The notes under the pieces are model-generated. The model did not search any database and was not told where the DNA came from. It was given only the letters and a program-made list of their open reading frames with translations. A stretch of DNA of 64,000 nucleotides from JBBPZA01 sp963728925. Lineage in GTDB: Bacteria > Actinomycetota > Thermoleophilia > Solirubrobacterales > Solirubrobacteraceae. The translations under genes and the position numbers were made by a program. Positions 7,409 to 15,176 of the stretch are shown one piece after another (position 1 is the stretch's first letter; each line of letters begins with the position of its first letter). The stretch is from positions 1 through 64,000 of the forward strand of contig CAVSMB010000022.1 of NCBI GenBank assembly GCA_963728925.1. The letters are read 5' to 3'.

Positions 7409-7858
7409 CTAGCTCGTTGACCGAACAGCTCGAGGGTGACCTCCCCCGGACTCGCCGAACGGCCCGTGGTGCAGCAGTGCAGGTGTCTTGAGGCGGTACA
7501 GGCGGCCACCATCGCCGCCACCGTTGCCTTCGATCTCGGTACGGAGCGTCTCGAACTCCGTCTCGCCGAGCCGATCCGCGCCGATCTCGCGAAGCTCTCG
7601 CCAGATGTCCTCGAGCGCCGCGCCAAGCGGCAGCAGGCCGCGCGTCCGGAAGCTTTCCGGGTTGCGCGTGCGAGTGCCGTGGAAGTAGCGCACCTCTGAG
7701 AACCCGCCGAGGGGCCGACCGAGTCGCTCGGCGGCGAGCTGTGGGAGCCCCCGCTCGGGGTCGTCGTGCTGCTCGAGGTCGGTCCAGTCGATCGCCGTCA
7801 AGGTGGCGTGCACGTCGTGCGGCTGGACACCAGCCGCAGCAGCGAGCGACTCGAGCAT
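7409..7858 (-). CDS. unrecognised protein with HGTR motif, possibly truncated
   Basis: A 149-residue product starting at ATG 7858, 28 bases after the DUF4238 gene on the same strand, with AAGG about nine bases upstream. An N-terminal helical part is followed by GGFSEVRYFHGTRTRNPESF, where the HGTR turn after a beta strand is reminiscent of ADP-ribosyltransferase-like folds. A downstream LYRLKTPALLHHGPF strand fits such a fold but no catalytic set can be named. The last 15 residues are Gly/Ser/Arg-rich and look like reading into unrelated DNA next to the integrase remnant, so the C-terminus may be lost. Function unknown. Confidence 0.5.
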   Translation of the reverse strand: MLESLAAAAGVQPHDVHATLTAIDWTDLEQHDDPERGLPQLAAERLGRPLGGFSEVRYFHGTRTRNPESFRTRGLLPLGAALEDIWRELREIGADRLGETEFETLRTEIEGNGGGDGGRLYRLKTPALLHHGPFGESGGGHPRAVRSTS

Positions 7859-7886
7859 CACCGAACGCCTTGATTTGCTCGATCGC

Positions 7887-8435
7887 CTACGCCTTGATCT
7901 CGTCGTCGCTGGCCGTAGCGTTGATCTTCTCGCGGTAGCGCTCGGCGACCGCTTGCTTGTTGTGGAGGAAGGCATGGAGCGAGGCCTCGGCAGCGGCGTG
8001 GGCAACCTGGCGATGCTGTCCCAACCCGGTCGGTGTGCGTACCTGCTGGAGCGAGAGGAAGAACGCGATGGTCGCCCGGTCGTCATCGCTGACCGTGCCC
8101 GGCGCTGTTCCGAGTCGCTTGATGGGGTCGGCGGCGTGTCCTTCGATGACGCTCAGAAACGCCTCGATAGCAAGGTCGACGGTCTTGGCGTCCCCGTCGA
8201 GGGTGTAGAGATCCTTCTCGAGCGCGACCTTCCCCGGCTTCTGCTGGGTCACCTTTCCCGAGGCGACCTCCAAGGAGAACAGCCGACCATCGCGTGCCTG
8301 CGGCGTCGCCCAACTTGCCAGCAGGAAGCTCGGTACGTAGTGATGCTTGCGGGCCTGCGTGTCGGGCAGCTTCTTCGCTCCCGAGGCGATCTCGCGAAGG
8401 TGCTGGAGGAACGGCGGGTCGGGGACGGTGGCCAC
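7887..8435 (-). CDS. DUF4238-family protein, shorter than usual
   Basis: A 182-residue protein with the family opening KHHYVPSFLLASW, then a beta-rich GRLFSLEVASGKV segment, VALEKDLYTLDG, and the helical DDRATIAFFLSLQQVRTP block. These are the landmarks of DUF4238, a family of unknown biochemical role often found in accessory DNA. Members are usually 250-350 residues, so the C-terminal part appears to be missing. The start is GTG 8435. The gene lies between a tRNA-Ala and an integrase remnant and precedes the HGTR-motif gene, so both may be the residue of one acquired cassette. Confidence 0.7.
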   Translation of the reverse strand: MATVPDPPFLQHLREIASGAKKLPDTQARKHHYVPSFLLASWATPQARDGRLFSLEVASGKVTQQKPGKVALEKDLYTLDGDAKTVDLAIEAFLSVIEGHAADPIKRLGTAPGTVSDDDRATIAFFLSLQQVRTPTGLGQHRQVAHAAAEASLHAFLHNKQAVAERYREKINATASDDEIKA

Positions 8436-8610
8436 ATTCTGAAGCGTACGGCGCGACCATCACGCGTCCCGATTCGTCCTGCGATTGGGCGCGGATGCCC
8501 GGGAGTTTTGGCACGTCTGGGCCGTTTTCGCGGCTCGCGTAGCCAAAATCCCGAGGCGCCGATCGAGGGGCCCAAACGCGAGAAACCCGCGGTAGCAGGG
8601 GTTCTCGGAG

Positions 8611-8683
8611 TGGAGCTAGGGGGACTCGAACCCCCGACCTCCTGGGTGCGATCCAGGCGCTCTCCCAACTGAGCTATAGCCCC
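8611..8683 (-). tRNA. tRNA-Ala (anticodon CGC)
   Basis: On the minus strand a full cloverleaf of 73 bases can be drawn: acceptor GGGGCTA with TAGCTCC, a D arm containing GCTCAGTTGGGAGAGC, anticodon stem CCTGG/CCAGG around loop ATCGCAC (anticodon CGC), and T arm GGGGG-TTCGAGT-CCCCC. The third acceptor pair is G-U, the identity element read by alanyl-tRNA synthetase, which agrees with the anticodon. The 3' CCA is not encoded. Confidence 0.95.
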
Positions 8684-8820
8684 GAGGCGGCGCACGCGGG
8701 ATGCGCCCGCGGGGCTCATTGTAGCCCCGAGCCGCCGCCCCGCGGGTGCCGTCGGAGGGCCCTCGCGTGCACGAGAAGATGCGCGGCGTGTCCGCGCCGA
8801 CCTCGCGTCGTGCGGGCGGG

Positions 8821-8826
8821 TACGCT
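8821..8826 (+). promoter_or_regulatory. candidate -10 element (TACGCT), leaderless
   Basis: TACGCT lies eight bases before the ATG of the acidic protein; no Shine-Dalgarno sequence is present. Confidence 0.45.
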
Positions 8827-8834
8827 TAAGCCCG

Positions 8835-9590
8835 ATGGGACTGCTCGAAGATGCGATCCGCGAGCATCTCGACCTCAAGCGCCGCCGCGGCGCGGACGCC
8901 GACGAGGTCGAGCAGGCCGAGCGCGACGCCCTCGGCCCGCCCGGCCGGCCGACGCCGCTCGAGGCGAGCGCCGCCGCGGCGATGGATCCCGACGAGGCGC
9001 CCTACGAGGCCGACGAAGCCGACTTCGACGACGGCTACGAGCCCGACGAGGTGCCCGCCGACGAGCGGCTCGACCCTGGCGCGCCCACAGAGCTCTACGA
9101 CTACGGCGCCGACGACGCGGCGGAGCCCGAGGAGACGGCGACGCTCGACGAGGGGGACCCTGAGCAGCCGGCGATCCTCCAAGAGGGCGAGCTCGAGGAG
9201 ACCGCGATCGTCCAGGAGGGAGACCTCGAGGAGACCGAGCTCCTCGAGGAGAACGTCGACGAGATACCACCCTTCCTGGACGAGGAGGCGCCCGCCGCCC
9301 CGACGGCCGCCGGCGCCCCGGCGGCTCCCGAGGAGACCGAGACCAGCATCGCTCCGGCGCCCGAGCCGCCCGCCGAGGCGCCCCCCCCGCGCGAGGGCGC
9401 GCTCGACGAGGACGAGGAGCCTGCCGCCGAGGGTGACGAGCCGGCCGATGCGGGCGAGCCGCCCGACGCCGCCGGCGAGGAGGGCGAGGACGTTCTCGAG
9501 GAGACGCCCGACTTCCTGCAGGAGACGCCGGAGCACGACCGGCTCTGGTTCGAGCAGAAGCCGCCGCGCGACTTCGACTTCGGCAACTGA
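8835..9590 (+). CDS. highly acidic, largely disordered protein
   Basis: A 251-residue protein with three parts. Residues 1-35 form a charged amphipathic helix (LLEDAIREHLDLKRRRG). Residues 36-225 are dominated by Glu, Asp, Ala and Pro without predicted order, including a loosely repeated block of the form LEExxxLxEgxLEE around 105-140. The last 25 residues are distinct and end with LWFEQKPPRDFDF. No signal peptide, membrane span or catalytic motif is seen. Defined ends around a flexible acidic middle suggest a scaffold or tether. I believe the same two ends recur in related genomes, but that is recollection. The PhzF gene follows directly. Confidence 0.75.
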   Translation: MGLLEDAIREHLDLKRRRGADADEVEQAERDALGPPGRPTPLEASAAAAMDPDEAPYEADEADFDDGYEPDEVPADERLDPGAPTELYDYGADDAAEPEETATLDEGDPEQPAILQEGELEETAIVQEGDLEETELLEENVDEIPPFLDEEAPAAPTAAGAPAAPEETETSIAPAPEPPAEAPPPREGALDEDEEPAAEGDEPADAGEPPDAAGEEGEDVLEETPDFLQETPEHDRLWFEQKPPRDFDFGN

Positions 9591-9625
9591 GCGCCGCGCC
9601 GGCCCACCCGTACACCCTGCTGGAC

Positions 9626-10450
9626 GTGTTCACCGACGTCGCGTGCGCGGGAAACGCGCTCGCGGTGGTCCACGGCGCTGATGATCTCGACGACGCGACG
9701 ATGGCCGCCTTCGCCCGCGAGACGCGGCTCTCGGAGACGAGCTTCGTCCAGACGGCGGACCAGGCCGCGGCCGACTACCGCCACCGGATCTGGACGATCG
9801 CCCGCGAGCTGCCCTTCGCCGGGCACCCGTCGCTGGGCACGGCGGTGGCTGTGGCGCGCGAGCGCGGCGACCCCGAGGCGCGCTACGTGCAACAGACGCG
9901 GGCCGGGCTGCAGCCCGTGCAGGTGACGGTCGAGGACGACCGGGCTCGTGCCGCGATGCACCAGGAGCCGGCGGTGTTCGGCGACGAGCTCGACCCGGCG
10001 GGCGTGCTCGCGGCGGTCGGCCTCGGCGCCGGCGACGCCGATCCCGCCCTTCCGCCCCAGCTCGTCTCGACCGGCGTACGCCAGCTCCTGGTGCTCGCCG
10101 CGCGACCCGACGCGCTCGCGCAGGCGCGGCCCGACGACGCCCGCATCGGCGCGCTGCTCGCCGAGCATGACGCGGTCGTCCTCTACCTCGCGTGGGTCGA
10201 CCGCCGCACGGGAGACGCGCGCGCGCGGAGCTTCTCGCCCGTCGTGGAGGGCGGTGAGGACCCGGGCACCGGCTCGGCTGCCGGGCCGTTGTGCGCCTAC
10301 CTCGCACAGCGCGGCGGCCCGGCGGCGCTGCGCATCCTCCAGGGCGCCGAGATGGGCCGCCCGAGCCGCCTGCTCGCCGAGATGGACGGGGAGCGCCCGC
10401 GCGTCGCCGGCGACGTCGTCGTGCTGGTCGACGGCAGCCTGCGCCTCTGA
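9626..10450 (+). CDS. PhzF-family isomerase/epimerase
   Basis: A 274-residue protein with the family landmarks: CAGNALAVV near the start, SETSFV with the catalytic-type Glu at 37, FAGHPSLGTA, and DPGTGSAAGPLCAYL in the second half. PhzF proteins have two similar beta-barrel domains and move double bonds or epimerise small acids; most family members have unknown substrates. Codons before GTG 9626 (reading PYTLLDV) look like true PhzF sequence, so translation may begin further upstream, perhaps at the CTG at 9587 that overlaps the previous stop. No ATG, GTG or TTG is available there. Confidence 0.85.
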   Translation: MFTDVACAGNALAVVHGADDLDDATMAAFARETRLSETSFVQTADQAAADYRHRIWTIARELPFAGHPSLGTAVAVARERGDPEARYVQQTRAGLQPVQVTVEDDRARAAMHQEPAVFGDELDPAGVLAAVGLGAGDADPALPPQLVSTGVRQLLVLAARPDALAQARPDDARIGALLAEHDAVVLYLAWVDRRTGDARARSFSPVVEGGEDPGTGSAAGPLCAYLAQRGGPAALRILQGAEMGRPSRLLAEMDGERPRVAGDVVVLVDGSLRL

Positions 10451-10551
10451 GAGAGCAGCCCGGTGGACGTCTGTTCGAGGCTCATGCGCCCCGCTCCCGC
10501 CCTCCGCCTGGGCGGCCGAAACCCTGCCTACCGGACCGGTCACATACAGGT

Positions 10552-10650
10552 CCGCCGATCGGCGGCCACTTGCCTCGGAGGGCAAGGACGCCGTGGAAGC
10601 GCTCCCTCGCGGGAGCGCTTCCGCGTTAATCGCGCCCGTGGCGCGTTAAG
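10552..10650. other. structured intergenic region: palindrome plus three hairpins
   Basis: Within 100 bases there is a perfect 14-base palindrome CCGCCGATCGGCGG (10552-10565), a hairpin CTTGCC/GGCAAG (10569-10586), a perfect 12-bp hairpin GGAAGCGCTCCC-TCGC-GGGAGCGCTTCC (10595-10622) and a weaker TTAA(T)CGCGCC/GGCGCGTTAA stem (about 10625-10650). None is followed by a T run. It lies between PhzF and the serine-hydrolase-fold gene. A transcription terminator, attenuator or RNA leader are all possible. It matches no riboswitch class I know. Confidence 0.6.
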
Positions 10651-10695
10651 TCGATGCATGTCTGCCGTGGCTCAACGCGAGGCCGAAAGCTGCCG

Positions 10696-11880
10696 ATGAC
10701 CGGACGGATGGCCTCCCGCGCCCGCTTCGTGGTGCTGCCCGCTGCGCTCATCGCGCTCACCCTCGCGATCGCGGTCGCCCCCGCGCAGGCGCGCATGGCC
10801 CCCGGACAGGCGGAGCTGCGCACCGCGGCCGCCGCGCTCGTCCGCTCCGGCGTGCCCGGCGTGTCGGTCCGCTACCAGGACGGTCGGCGCTCGTTCGCGA
10901 TCGACCTGGGGACCGCGCACCGGGGCACCAAACGCCCGATCCGTCCCGGCTTGCACTTCCGCATCGCCGGCGCGACGAAGAGCTTCACCGCGGTGGTCGT
11001 CCTGCAGCTCGTCGGGGAGGGCAGGCTCTCGCTCGACGACAGCGTCGAGGAATGGCTCCCCGGCCTTGCCCCCGACGGCGCGCGCATCACCGTCCGTGAG
11101 CTGCTCGCCATGCGCAGCGGCCTCGGCGACTACCTCGCGCACGACCCCCAGCGGGTGCTCGCGCCGCTGCGGAACCCGAGCTTCTGGTGGCCGACGCTCT
11201 CCCTCGCGCAGGTCGGCATCTTGCAGCCGCGAGACTTCCCACCCGGCACCGGCTACGCCTACTCGAACACCAACTACCTCCTCCTCCAGCTGATCGTCGA
11301 GAAGATCACCGGGATGCCCTTCGGCCAGGAGCTGCGCCGCCGGGTCCTGCGGCCGCTGCGCCTCGACGACACGACCTTTCCCGTCGTCAAGCGGACGCTG
11401 CCGCGTCCGGCGGCGCACGGGTACGTGCTCGAGGCGGGGCGGGCGCTGCGCGACGTCACGCGCCTGAGCCCGTCGATCGCCGGCGCCTCGGGCGCGATCG
11501 TTTCGACCACGCGCGATCTCGGGCGCTTCTACCGCGCGCTCAACGCCGGCAGGCTGCTGCGCTCGCGCGAGCTCGGCGAGATGCGCACGCCGTTCTCGCG
11601 ACTCGGCCCCGCCGCAAGCTATGGGCTCGGCCTCTTCCGCCTCGGAGTCGAGGGGTGCGGCCCCCCGGGCTGGGGTCACAGCGGCGAGATCGCCGGCTTC
11701 CAGTCCTTCGCCCTGTCGAGCAGCGACGGCCGGCGCAGCGTGGTGATGCTGCTCAACGGCTCGGGCGGCCCCGCGAAGCTCTTCGAGCTTCGCGGCCAGC
11801 CCTTCGCGGCGAAGCAGCGCGCGATCGAAGTGCTCACCTGCGCGGTGGGTTCGGGGCTGAAGAAGGACGCTCAGACGTAG
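10696..11880 (+). CDS. secreted serine beta-lactamase/carboxypeptidase-fold protein lacking the catalytic Ser
   Basis: A 394-residue protein of the class C beta-lactamase/D-Ala peptidase fold with a signal peptide (residues 1-32 ending APAQA). The motif that should read S-x-T-K is GATK at 92-95, so the nucleophile is Gly (codon GGC; AGC would be Ser). Other active-site features are intact: Lys95, YSN at 189-191 and the HSG-type triad replacement GHSGEIAG near 325. It is therefore a probable pseudoenzyme, binding rather than cleaving peptidoglycan-like ligands, or a damaged gene. The start is taken at ATG 10696; ATG 10708 is also possible. It follows the hairpin-rich region. Confidence 0.8.
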   Translation: MTGRMASRARFVVLPAALIALTLAIAVAPAQARMAPGQAELRTAAAALVRSGVPGVSVRYQDGRRSFAIDLGTAHRGTKRPIRPGLHFRIAGATKSFTAVVVLQLVGEGRLSLDDSVEEWLPGLAPDGARITVRELLAMRSGLGDYLAHDPQRVLAPLRNPSFWWPTLSLAQVGILQPRDFPPGTGYAYSNTNYLLLQLIVEKITGMPFGQELRRRVLRPLRLDDTTFPVVKRTLPRPAAHGYVLEAGRALRDVTRLSPSIAGASGAIVSTTRDLGRFYRALNAGRLLRSRELGEMRTPFSRLGPAASYGLGLFRLGVEGCGPPGWGHSGEIAGFQSFALSSSDGRRSVVMLLNGSGGPAKLFELRGQPFAAKQRAIEVLTCAVGSGLKKDAQT

Positions 11881-11959
11881 CCGCGCCACTGCGCCGCCTC
11901 GAGCACCCGCTCGATGCCTCGAGCTCCTCCTGGACCTCGGTCTCCGTCTCGCCCATCAT
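11871..11959 (-). pseudogene. candidate small-protein gene with a -1 frameshift
   Basis: On the minus strand a strong AGGAGG site precedes tandem ATG codons (11959 and 11956). The first frame reads GETETEVQEELE; one base later the shifted frame reads IERVLEAAQWRGYV and ends at a stop at 11871. Adding one G within GAGGCATCGAG would give an intact protein of about 30 residues. The strong start site and natural-looking C-terminus argue for a real small gene. Chance cannot be excluded. Confidence 0.35.
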
Positions 11960-12016
11960 CTTCCTCCTACCCCGTCGTCGCCATCCCGGCACCGGCTCTA
12001 TCGTGAGCGGGAGCCC

Positions 12017-12088
12017 GGGGGCGTGGTGCTAACGGGAACACGCGGCCTTTGCAAGGCCGAGTTGGGGGTTCGATTCCCCCCGCCTCCA
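12017..12088 (+). tRNA. tRNA-Ala (anticodon TGC)
   Basis: A 72-base cloverleaf: acceptor GGGGGCG/CGCCTCC with the G3-U70 pair of alanine tRNAs, anticodon stem CGGCC/GGCCG around TTTGCAA (anticodon TGC), a four-base variable loop and T arm GGGGG-TTCGATT-CCCCC. The D arm is slightly unusual, with only three firm pairs (GTG/CAC) around a ten-base loop. CCA is not encoded. The opposing gene's stop codon begins at the very next base. Confidence 0.9.
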
Positions 12089-13966
12089 CTATTCGCTCAA
12101 CGCCGGTCCGGCCCAGACCGTCACCGGCCCGGAGCGGGGCGCGGTCAGGCGCGAACGGGTGCGGACCAGGCGCGGATCTGCGCCCGAGCTGTAGCCGCGC
12201 CGCGGGGGCTCGGTCACCTGCGGCACGCTGAAGGCGAGGCGCTCGCGAGCGTCGGACAAGCCGCGGCGGTCGGAGCGCGGCCCAGGGCCGTTCTCGACGA
12301 AGAAGCCCGAGTACTCGAAGCGGTCGCCGGCGCGGGCGCGGAAGGTGAGGCGCACGCCGTCAGCGTCGGGCTGGAAGCGGAACACGACGCCGCGGCGCAA
12401 CCACGCGCCGCCGGAGGTGCGGAAGCCGCCCCGGATCCGCACCGCGCCGTCGGCCGTCGCGCTCATGCGCGTCCCGTAGGGCAGCCCGCGCCGCGCGCCC
12501 TCGAGGAGGATGGGCCCTGCGCTGTCGTGACGGCTGCCCTTCGTGCGCGGGCGCAGCGGGACGACGGTGCTCCACCGATCCCCGCCCCGCCGCTCGAGCG
12601 TCGCCAGCCCGAAGTCGTAGCGCAGGTCGCCCGGGAACTCCGCGAAGCTCGGAGCGCGCTTGACCGCGAACCAGGTGCTCGCGGTGCGGACCACGACACA
12701 CGAGCCCTCGCCGAGCGACAGCCGGGCGGTGTGGGGCGCGTCGGCGGCCAGCGTCCCCGCGCGAAGGGGCCGCCCGCGCAGGCTCGCGGCGACCCAGTCG
12801 AGGGCCACGAGGGTGAGGCCTGTGTAGGCGGTCGCGCCCGCGTAGACGTCGAGCGCCCTCCGGCCGCCCTCCTCGTCGATGGCCAGCGCCGGGGTTATCC
12901 ACAAGCCGGCTGGTCCGATCGAGTAGCGGCTGCGAAGACGCGCGAGCACGCGCTCGGCCAGCGCCTCGAGGCGCGGGCGGTCGGCTGCAGCGGCGCCGGG
13001 AAGCGCGGCGGCGGACGCGGCCCCGTAGGCGGTGAACGGGAGCGTCCACGCCTGCTCCTGCGAACGGCCGACGTAGGAGACGTCCCCGCTCGGCGAGGCC
13101 AGGCGCCACGACGCGAGTGCCGCCTCGCGCAGGACCCTGCGCGGCGCCGCGGTCGCCCGCGCGCCGAGCAGCTCGATCGCCCGCGCGAGGAAGCCCATCG
13201 AGAGCGCGTGGTAGGCGAGCGGCTCGCTGCGGGGGTCGGAGAGGACGAGCGTCTGCTCGCCGTCGACGGCCACCGCGGCGCCGGCCACGAGCCGCGGCAC
13301 GCGCCGGTCGATGAAGTCCTGGACGAGCCTTCGCGCCGCCGAGCGGTTCCCGAGCACCGTCCGCGGATCGCTGGACCTCACGCCCGTGCGCAGCAGCTCG
13401 AGCATCGCCACCGCCTCGACGAGCTGCTTGTTGGCGAAGCTGTCGAGGCGCGCCAGACGAAGCACCCGCACCTTGCGCAGCCACGACTCCCACTCGTGTC
13501 GGACGTTCGCGAACAGCGGGTCGTCCTTGGCGCTGCGCAGCGCCAGGTTGTAGGAGGCGGCGACGGCGAGGTTCTCGAAGACGCTCGGCTCCGCGGCGCG
13601 TCGCCGGTCCTCGACGACCGCGTCCAGCGCGCGCAGCCCCGAGTCCACGAGGCGGCGCTCGCCGGTCCGGATCCCGCGGAGCAGCAGCCCGTAGCCGAGC
13701 ATAGACCCGCCGTAGCGCGCGCCCAGTCCGTCTCTGTCTTCCCAGACGTAGTCGCGGAAGGCCCCCGACGGCAGCTGAAGGTCCGGCCAGGGCCGCGCGA
13801 TCGACTGCGCGAGCGCGTCCGGGCCCGCCGTGGCCGCAACCGCGGCTCCCGACGACCCCCGCTCGCCGTCCGCAGGGGCGAGGGAGGGGGCGACGGAGGT
13901 CAGGATCGCCGCGGCCAGCAGCAAAGGGAACCACGCTGCCCTGCGAACGGCCGCGCCGCGATCCAC
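12089..13966 (-). CDS. large secreted protein, possible polysaccharide-active enzyme
   Basis: GTG 13966 is chosen because GGAGG lies nine bases upstream; a reading from 14131 has a basic non-secretory N-terminus. The 625-residue product has a signal peptide (AAWFPLLLAAAILTSVAPSLA). The N-terminal 400 residues are helix-rich with repeated aromatic and Leu patterns (for example SYNLALRSAKDD, HEWESWLRKV, QAWTLPFTAYGAASA), which would fit an alpha/alpha toroid. The last 200 residues look like beta sandwich (GSCVVVRTASTWFAVKR onward). This two-part layout resembles polysaccharide lyases and epimerases, but no diagnostic motif is seen, so the function is unassigned. Confidence 0.6.
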   Translation of the reverse strand: MDRGAAVRRAAWFPLLLAAAILTSVAPSLAPADGERGSSGAAVAATAGPDALAQSIARPWPDLQLPSGAFRDYVWEDRDGLGARYGGSMLGYGLLLRGIRTGERRLVDSGLRALDAVVEDRRRAAEPSVFENLAVAASYNLALRSAKDDPLFANVRHEWESWLRKVRVLRLARLDSFANKQLVEAVAMLELLRTGVRSSDPRTVLGNRSAARRLVQDFIDRRVPRLVAGAAVAVDGEQTLVLSDPRSEPLAYHALSMGFLARAIELLGARATAAPRRVLREAALASWRLASPSGDVSYVGRSQEQAWTLPFTAYGAASAAALPGAAAADRPRLEALAERVLARLRSRYSIGPAGLWITPALAIDEEGGRRALDVYAGATAYTGLTLVALDWVAASLRGRPLRAGTLAADAPHTARLSLGEGSCVVVRTASTWFAVKRAPSFAEFPGDLRYDFGLATLERRGGDRWSTVVPLRPRTKGSRHDSAGPILLEGARRGLPYGTRMSATADGAVRIRGGFRTSGGAWLRRGVVFRFQPDADGVRLTFRARAGDRFEYSGFFVENGPGPRSDRRGLSDARERLAFSVPQVTEPPRRGYSSGADPRLVRTRSRLTAPRSGPVTVWAGPALSE

Positions 13967-14147
13967 GTCCCTGGACCTCCGGTCGGGATGGGGGAGGCAC
14001 CTGCTCGCCCAGTTTCCACCGCGCAAGGGTCGAGCGCCAGGGACCGAAGGGGGTGGCCGCGCTCCCCGGCGGGGAGCACGGGGTCCCCCTAGGTAGAGCC
14101 AGTCTGCTTCCGGCAGGCGCCGGCGAGCCACCTAGCCACCGCCCTCG

Positions 14148-14828
14148 CTAGAGGTCGTGCTCGGTCACGACGCCGCCGGCGAGCGCGCGCTCGGCGAGGC
14201 GGACTCGCTTCTCGTTCTGCGGCAGGTCGGCCACGGCGAACTTGTCGAACAGCGTCCGCAGGTGCTTCTTGACGGCATCGACGGTGACCACCAGCTCCTC
14301 GGCGATGCGCTCGTTGGTCGCCGGCGTCACGAACGCGCTCGACTCCTTGTACGGCCGGCACAGCGCGACCAGCACGCGCCGCTGGGCGGCGGAGACGCTC
14401 ACGCGCCCGAACATGGCCTCCGACGGGATGGTGCTGTCCGCGCCCTCCTGCGCCGGGCTGCGGAAGATGAGCACCGTGCTGCCGAAGCGCAGGGCATCGC
14501 TGTCCTGAAGGCGCCGCCGCGCGACCGCCGGATGGCCGTTGACGAAGGAGCCGTTGCGCGACAGCCCTTCGTCCACCAGCGTCCACTCGTCCCCGACCGG
14601 CACGAGCTCGGCGTGGACGCGGGATACCTGCTCGTCCCACTCCAGCGCGATGTCCGCCGAGGCGTGGCGCCCGACGGTCAGCCGGCCGCGCTCGCCCAGC
14701 AGCTGCACGTGGTGGCCGCCGCGGTCGTCGCGGTAGACCAGGAAGGGGACGCCACCACGCTCGGCCTCGATGACCGATTGGAGCTCGGTGGCACTCGCTG
14801 CTCTGGGGGATCCGGAAGGGCCGGCCAT
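14148..14828 (-). CDS. FHA-domain protein with C-terminal winged helix-turn-helix
   Basis: A 226-residue protein. Residues 25-125 form an FHA domain with the phosphothreonine-binding residues GRH at 53-55, SRVH at 69-72 and NG at 92-93. Residues 148-226 form a DNA-binding-like domain with ATNERIAEELVVTVDAVKKHLRTLF, similar to LuxR/GerE or OmpR-type helices. Binding a phosphothreonine would therefore be linked to transcription control. The gene is divergent from a small anchored protein and a Ser/Thr kinase 114 bases away, so the kinase is the natural source of the phosphate signal (inference). The start at ATG 14828 has no clear ribosome site. Confidence 0.82.
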   Translation of the reverse strand: MAGPSGSPRAASATELQSVIEAERGGVPFLVYRDDRGGHHVQLLGERGRLTVGRHASADIALEWDEQVSRVHAELVPVGDEWTLVDEGLSRNGSFVNGHPAVARRRLQDSDALRFGSTVLIFRSPAQEGADSTIPSEAMFGRVSVSAAQRRVLVALCRPYKESSAFVTPATNERIAEELVVTVDAVKKHLRTLFDKFAVADLPQNEKRVRLAERALAGGVVTEHDL

Positions 14829-14942
14829 GGCGTCCGGGGGAGACGATCCGGTGCCGCGGAGGCTATGCGACGGGCCGCCGAGCGTCCAGGCGCCAGGCCG
14901 ACCAGCTTGCAGTGGCTCGAACGGGCATGGAGACTCGGACCC

Positions 14943-15176
14943 ATGCACGCGAGTCCCGTGCGCCTGCTGGCCGTCGCGGCGCTCGCGGCGGTGCTCGCCG
15001 CCGGGGGCTTCGCGGTCGGGCGAGCGACGCGGCCCGAGCACGAGCCCCCGCTGCCCCGCGCGCTTCCCGCCCCCCGGCCCGCGCCCGTCGCGCCCAGGCT
15101 CCCTCCGGCCGTGGGGATCCCGCAGATCAAGGTCGACCAGGCGGGGACGACCGCCGGCCAGTCGTTCACCCCATGA
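14943..15176 (+). CDS. small membrane-anchored Pro-rich protein
   Basis: A 77-residue protein starting at ATG 14943 with GGAG about twelve bases upstream. Residues 6-25 form a hydrophobic anchor or signal (LLAVAALAAVLAAGGFAVG), followed by a Pro/Ala/Arg stretch and the end IPQIKVDQAGTTAGQ. Its stop overlaps the kinase start in an ATGA junction, so the two are translationally coupled. It may be an extracytoplasmic partner or linker for the kinase. No family is recognised. Confidence 0.65.
   Translation: MHASPVRLLAVAALAAVLAAGGFAVGRATRPEHEPPLPRALPAPRPAPVAPRLPPAVGIPQIKVDQAGTTAGQSFTP

Noticed and set aside
7430..7460. GGACTCG near 7447 as a possible second copy of the tRNA-Ala 3' end (att site).
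   Set aside because: Only seven bases match in line, and the surrounding bases differ; not enough for an attachment repeat.
10595..10622. Rho-independent terminator for the PhzF gene.
   Set aside because: The stem is strong but no T run follows and more hairpins flank it, so it is reported as a structured region instead.
12089..14096. Long open frames on the plus strand opposite the large secreted protein.
   Set aside because: They follow from high GC; the minus frame has a signal peptide and ribosome site, while the plus frames are low-complexity Arg/Ala/Pro without family features.
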